Of a stretch of 64,000 bases of DNA, positions 57,980 through 64,000 are shown piece by piece. The notes under the pieces are model-generated. The model was not told where the DNA came from and did no database searches. It was given only the letters and a program-made list of their open reading frames with translations. Positions within the stretch are counted from its first letter, which is position 1; each line of letters starts with the position of its first letter. The stretch lies in contig CM059587.1 in assembly GCA_030407085.1 (NCBI GenBank), forward strand, positions 69,533,001-69,597,000, written 5' to 3'. Both the position numbers and the translations under genes were made by a program. This stretch comes from Trichopria drosophilae (Eukaryota; Arthropoda; Insecta; Hymenoptera; Diapriidae).

Positions 57980-60900
57980 AATAACCACTCTAATTTTAGG
58001 GATTCATAGCTTGTCGCACTGCTTCTGTAATTTTCTTATTATTATAAGTTTGTTAACAGATTTCGCTTATACTTAGAAGTACAACACAGTACTTCACTAA
58101 TAGAACAATATTTGTGAGTATCAGAAGTATAGTCAGCGTTCCCTCTTAACCCGGGTAAATATAATCCTCAGACTCATGTTCTAGTTAGAGAAAATCGGTC
58201 GGGCAACACTAGATTGGTTTAAATTAAACCGGGTTCTGGAAGTAATCTGTTAAAACTGACAATAAAAATATAGGAATTGGCGGATTAACATCAAACCTGA
58301 TTTACTTTCAATTCTATTCTCTATTTCTTTTCACAAATTTCCTGTAAGCAAAGAATAAAGAGCAGTTTTCAAAATATTTCTAGTGCAAGACTTGACTGGT
58401 ACTAGCTAACATTTGGACATTACTTAGTACTAAAGCATATAACTTAGTAGTACCAACATGCTATTACTTCTATCTGACTCACAGCATGATCAGTCGAATT
58501 TTATACAACATTTGCGGCGATAGTATTAATTAAATATGAATCATATGCATACTTATAAGCAAGTCCCAATAAAACTGTGAAGAATAGTCACGTCCTTAAA
58601 TATTCTGAATTATTCGTTGCCATCATAAGTCTGCAGTCATCATCTAGCATTATCTTTCGCTATCACTATGCGGTATTGTTCATAATCTTCTATTTATCAA
58701 CATTATAATTTGATATTATCATACTTCATTGTAAGCAGTCTCATCTACATTAATCCGCTATGCTGCTTCACTATTGTTTGTCAAAATCTCTCACAATTTC
58801 CGATCATCACCTAGCATAGTCATCCGCCATCGGCCAGCACCTCCATTGACGTCATCATTAACGATCATTAGCCACTGATATCCGACCTCACTCATCCCTA
58901 TCCAACTCGTACCCATCCATAGTAGTTTTGTGCAATATGTATATTATCTTTTAGGTGATTTGTAATCTATAACAATAATTAAAGTACAATAAATAAATAA
59001 ATATTTCTCATCAGAAGTATCAATAAAAGTTAATTAGGAAAGAATACTACGTTGTAAGCATGCTCTTGGAATGCCAGCGCTTTACATCAATAGCGTAGTC
59101 CTTTAATTGTAAGATATATCCAAGAAAACGAGAAACTACAGACTTAATGGTTTCCTCAGGAAGTACATAAGTATGAACTACCGAATAATTAGTTTTGAGT
59201 CCATTTCTCTAGAATTACAGTTGATTATTGTAGACGGTTCTCATTAGTATGGTCATGGTACACAACGTTTTTGTTGAAAATAAAATTTCTTCTTCGGGGT
59301 TTTTAGATTATATAATGACGAATTCCTCAGGGTTTCATTCCCTTTCTCTCCTATACCAAACCCCTTTAGCTCAATACCGTCCTTTCGTTACGTTCGTTTT
59401 AGTCCATCTTCCTCGACCTCGGCCCCAAACGCCTTTGGTGGAGTATTACGAGTCCCAGCGCCCACTTATGGATCCCCATTAACACGAAGCTGCGTCGCAA
59501 TCTCGTAAACGATATCGCTCTTCTTTTGTTGGAAAATCCCCGCCTTTACTGATCAGAAAGGGAAACCGTCTCCTTAACGATTCTGACTACTACTAGGGCG
59601 TTAAAGGCAACCAAGATTTCGGAGCTCGCATTCTCGTTTGAAATTTTGCTTCTGGAAGTTTACGGGCGTTGAAAACATGTTGGCTTTGTACGAATTCTCG
59701 TGCATATTACACTGCAGGTTACAATTCTTACAATATTTTCAGATTTTTTCCTGATTCATATTTTCTCTCGATTATTGAAATCAAAATGTATTACAGTATG
59801 CGTATGTGAAAATAACAGAAATAAAACCGTAAAAATATGGTAAGGTCATATTTTTTGAGAATGCAGCAATGGAAATGTTTTACATAGAAATTAAGTGTAG
59901 CAAATTTATTTAAAATAAAGATCCATGGGTAGTGAATACTTTCATCTCGAACATAATTTCTAAATATGAACAAAAGATATACCTGAATTTGTCAATACCC
60001 ACGTAATGACCGAGCGAAGATAATTTCATAGATATCCTTTAACTAGCATTGAAAAGGTATCCTAAGAACATTTTTGGTACGAAACAAAGAAAAGAACAAC
60101 AAAAAGCTTGGTGGACCCAGGCATCTTTAACTTTACAGCGTAGGTCGGTAATCAGTTGAGAAGTTTTGATCTTTACCTTCTTCTTAGTAATTTAACTGAT
60201 ACTGTGTTCACTCAAAAGATCTCACAGGCCACTCACTATTCCGTTCATTACATAAAGAGGAATTTCTGAAGAATACTTCATGGATACATTTCCTGTCATT
60301 GCCTTGCAATGAATCATTCTTTTTCGCAAAGATTCATGTTTATGAAAAAAAAAAAATAGACCGCATACGAAATTGTAGTTACCGGAGATGCAAATGATTA
60401 GTCATCTTCGGTTTTTTTTTAATCATATAGCAAGAAATTCACGTTTGGGAAACGCGGAAATCGTGTCTGGACATATTCAAACTACATTTCAACCGCTAAT
60501 TCGGCATCCCCTTCTCTAAAAAGTATGTCTTCGGAAGATCGGGAAGAGAGAGGTGTAAATCATCATATAACTTGAAGGTGGATGTATCGGAGCAAGTTGG
60601 GTTTCTGCCCTGTTTTTTGAAGATCTCGATATCAATATATCGAGATCACCCGGGTACGAGTCAATCATGTGAGTTCTTGACGGTTCATCGTCGTGAATTT
60701 TCAGTACTACCTGTCCAATAGTTTGAGGTTTGGAACTGGGAATTGGATCAACGTGGGGATCATTAGCGAGTGCAGTTGTCAGGAGTCCTAGGTGCCATTT
60801 TGAAACAAATGACTTTGGTTGCGCACACGTGATCGACCCTGAAACGAGGCTATAAGTTTGTGTGTTAAAATTCGTGAAAATTGTGATGAAATATTTAAAA

Positions 60901-63900
60901 GAATATATTCTTTCAACTTAGGTGTTAGGGTTAAATGAAATCATTGTTAACAACGGTTCTATACTGATGTCTCAAGAGTGGCATCAACGATCTCAAACTT
61001 GAATTTAGCGTTTCTTTAGTAAAATTATATGTTAGATTTAAATAATTTTGTTTGATTATAAAAAGAGAGTTTTATCTTTTAACCGGCGGCGTTAGGAGAA
61101 TCGTTACATTACTGGTAGTGACGATTTTACCGAACTTTTCCTCAAATATTCACATATTTTGGTAAAATCTCCAGAATTACTTTTATCCGTGTATGCATCT
61201 GGAAAATTTAAATAAATTTGCTTTTCCAATTTATATTCGACAATTTTTAAATTCTTATAAAAACCACCATAAAGTACATTAGAAATTGATGATTTGGTTT
61301 CTAGACCTAGTATGGAATAATAATATTCAATAACAGTATGGGTAACTTGCAGTCTATATTTTTACAGCTGGGGGATGTAGTTGCAGTGATTCAACATAAA
61401 AAGTGACCATTCCTAAATAAATGTTGAATATGATTCCGGAATTTGAAAGGATATTTGTATCGCAGAAAATACAGAAATCTTATTTTAGGAGCTTGTAGTA
61501 CAAATTTGTTGAAATACAATATCTTAGTTGTGTTAAATTTACGCTGTTTAAAGCATTGTGAATTTCAAAGGAAACAGAAAGAATAATAGTGTTACGTCAG
61601 ATTGGTCTCGTTTTGTGGAAAATATATCAGTGTATTCCTCGACATTTCCGTTTCGTGCGTTATGTCTCTACAATATTACGTGTTGCTACCGACGACCGAT
61701 AAACCTGCCTCCCACCCTTTCTATTTCGAGGAACTGTCATACGTGTTTTATTCCAGTCGCGGAAAAGCGTTACGAGGGGTGCATTGCTCCAGTGCCTGAT
61801 AGTTCCTAAAGCGTTTTATCGTTCGCTTCCAGAAAATGACAGGATCAATTAAGTTTAAAGCCAAATTGCACCTGTGGGTTTAGTGCACATGCCAATGGAA
61901 TTCGACAATCTGTTGCTCTACTCAGGTACAATTTTCCGCACTTTTTAAAAGCGTCCTAGTGACTACTATGTGATAAATACCAATTACCTAATGAGTTATA
62001 TAAGTATTACATGACTCTTTTATTACGTGTATCTGAGGTACATTTTAAATATCTCTTGGAGTAAAACTTAAGCAAATCTAGTGAAATAGAGAATCCTCAT
62101 CCGTTAAGAGTGAATTTTCAATCCATGTAGACTAAATTTTCACTAGTTAAAAATAGGAATGGACTACTTGTACTATTACTATTTTCTATTTTACTACGCT
62201 CTTAGTGACATGAATTCTCACTCCAAGAAATTTAGAGAGTGCATACATTGCTTCATATCAAGAAGTTTTTCAATCACCAATAGATACATTAAAAATAATT
62301 TAATTTCAAACACCAAATAAGTTCACATATAAACATTTTTTTAAGATTATGCATACAATACTTTATAACGAATATCTTGCTCCGAGTTAAAAAAAAAAGT
62401 AATAAATTAAGAAAAAGTTTACGGAGAAAAAGGAGGGAAAAGGTGACTAAATATGAAAGTTCAAAGTACTTCTTCAGGTCAAACGGTAGACTTTTATATC
62501 CTTAATATTGAGGTGCTGTATAGAATTGGTATTCATTAAAATCGCATTTGTTTCAAAAAAAATTAGATTTTATTGAGACTATTGCAGACAGAAGTTATTT
62601 ATTGTAATACTTCATGTATTGTTGCAAAAATCGATAATAACCCTCTCGTAATACAGTTATAGCCAAATAAGACCTAGATTACTGAAGTGAATCGTACCTT
62701 CAACATTCAACAAGTTTAATTGAACAGGCTCTATGTCGATACCGGTGGTACAATCATACAGAAGTGCACATGTGATAGCACGCTATTACATATGCATGTT
62801 GTTCGCCGCATCGATTTACTAAAATTGCATAAATATTTGTCATTCGCTTAGCCTCTGCTAATGATGAATGAAATTTTAATATTTCTTAGTATTTTTCTAG
62901 TCACTTACAATACCAACCAATAAAAACTCTGAGGAGAGATAACTCAACATAAATCAATAACAATTACGTTATTGTATAAAATAAGAATTAATTTTTTGAT
63001 TTCGTAAATTGCATAAGAATTTATTGAAAAATAAATAATATAATAAATTATTGTAAATAAAAACATAAACATATATATATAATTCGGACTATTATAATAT
63101 ATTCGACACATAAAAAATGGGTAAAGGGTAAAGGAACAACAGAAAATGTTATATAACAGAACTTGCATTAACAACAAATGCAATATACAAAAAAAAGGAT
63201 GTAATTAATGAAGCCACTATGCAAAAGTAAAACACGGGTTTATAAAAAATAGTAAAATTAACTGCTTTTCTAGTAAACAGAATAATAACATTGTTCTATT
63301 TACTATTCCCCGATAGTTAAACATTCTGTAGAGTCCATAACTTCTGATCTACCACAATGTAATAATTAACTAGTCACTTTAAATATTTCTCAATAAAGTA
63401 GATGTAATAAAATTGCTTAAAAAAACTACCTCTTGTCATCGCAAAAATCATTTCGTGCGGTATATTTTACAATATTCTAAATTATAAAATGATATATACT
63501 GTCAGCAGCAACTTTTCACTTTATTCTTTCTACTGTTATTATATGCAACATCCATCTATACCATTTCTATGGTTTCATTAACCTTTTTTCTTCTCTATGC
63601 AGTTGATAAAAAGTTGCTTTTCCAATTGAGTATAGTAAACCCTACCAACTAATAATGATTTTTATTATATAAATCGGTTATTTTTACGTTTATAGTCTTT
63701 AGACATACATAAGTTAGGTTAGATTTCACCGTCGGCGTAATTATGAATTGACAATAAAAATTCGCAAATAAATTAAAATAATAAAAATCGAATTATATAC
63801 ACCATGTTAATTTAAAAAGAAAGAAATTCATCCTGTTTATTATAAGAGATAGTCAATTTTATAATTTTTTATGCTTAAATACTTTTATAAAATAATATTG

Positions 63901-64000
63901 CCCTAATTTTTGTACAATTATTTCAATAGTACATGATTTTACATAAATACTATTAGGTTTTCTTCGATTAAACGGAAAAAAAGTATTTTTATCAATTGTA
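57980..64000. other. 6-kb unassigned AT-rich tract
   Basis: No gene, element end or long repeat was recognised. 58640-58920 is C-richer with recurring ATCATC/CATCAT words. 59330-59660 and 60480-60850 are slightly GC-richer. 60622-60647 has an inverted GATCTCGATAT / ATATCGAGATC. The final kilobase is very AT-rich. Confidence 0.3.

Overview
The window is an AT-rich stretch of animal nuclear DNA with no recognisable intact host gene. It looks like an insect, quite possibly a hymenopteran. That guess rests on the mix of transposon families: IS630/Tc1/mariner transposases with a DUF4817-like head, piggyBac-like TTAA elements, a DIRS retrotransposon and tRNA-headed SINEs. It does not rest on a host marker gene. 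Most of the recognisable content is transposable elements and their relics, separated by long AT-rich tracts that look intronic or intergenic.

Layout. (1) 1-13.8 kb is a dense repeat region: two TTAA-flanked piggyBac-like MITEs plus a degenerate third, one old element split by one of them, a 1.7-kb foldback element with a tandem-repeat loop, a pogo-like MITE, 122-bp tandem repeats, SINE-like tRNA heads and a 5S-rRNA-like relic. (2) 15.9-19.6 kb is a block of back-to-back DNA transposons whose ends sit in short (TA)n runs. One of them carries a truncated mariner-like transposase flanked by iterated 279-bp repeats. (3) 20.8-22.7 kb has a pseudogene with two tandem stop codons and one possible exon. 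(4) 23.8-34 kb is mostly unassigned, with small palindromic elements rich in TTTACG motifs. (5) 34.3-38.2 kb is a complete mariner-superfamily element with an intact 357-aa transposase and iterated 280-bp repeats in inverted orientation at both ends. (6) 39.6-43.5 kb holds an inverted second copy of the element at 1.8-3.5 kb, another TTTACG element, and a 1,578-bp foldback element with 488-bp arms that each contain a tRNA-like promoter. (7) 46.1 kb has one GC-rich exon candidate. (8) 52.0-52.8 kb has two unassigned minus-strand ORFs. (9) 53.7-58.0 kb is a decayed DIRS-type tyrosine-recombinase retrotransposon (gag, RT, RNase H, YR) with short inverted terminal repeats and a probable small spliceosomal intron in gag. 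(10) 58-64 kb shows nothing I can assign.

Only the transposase at 36263-37336 looks functional at the protein level. The most interesting signal is the shared architecture of the two mariner-superfamily elements. Both carry roughly 280-bp units, counted as four on the 5' side and two on the 3' side of the transposase, although the two families differ in sequence.
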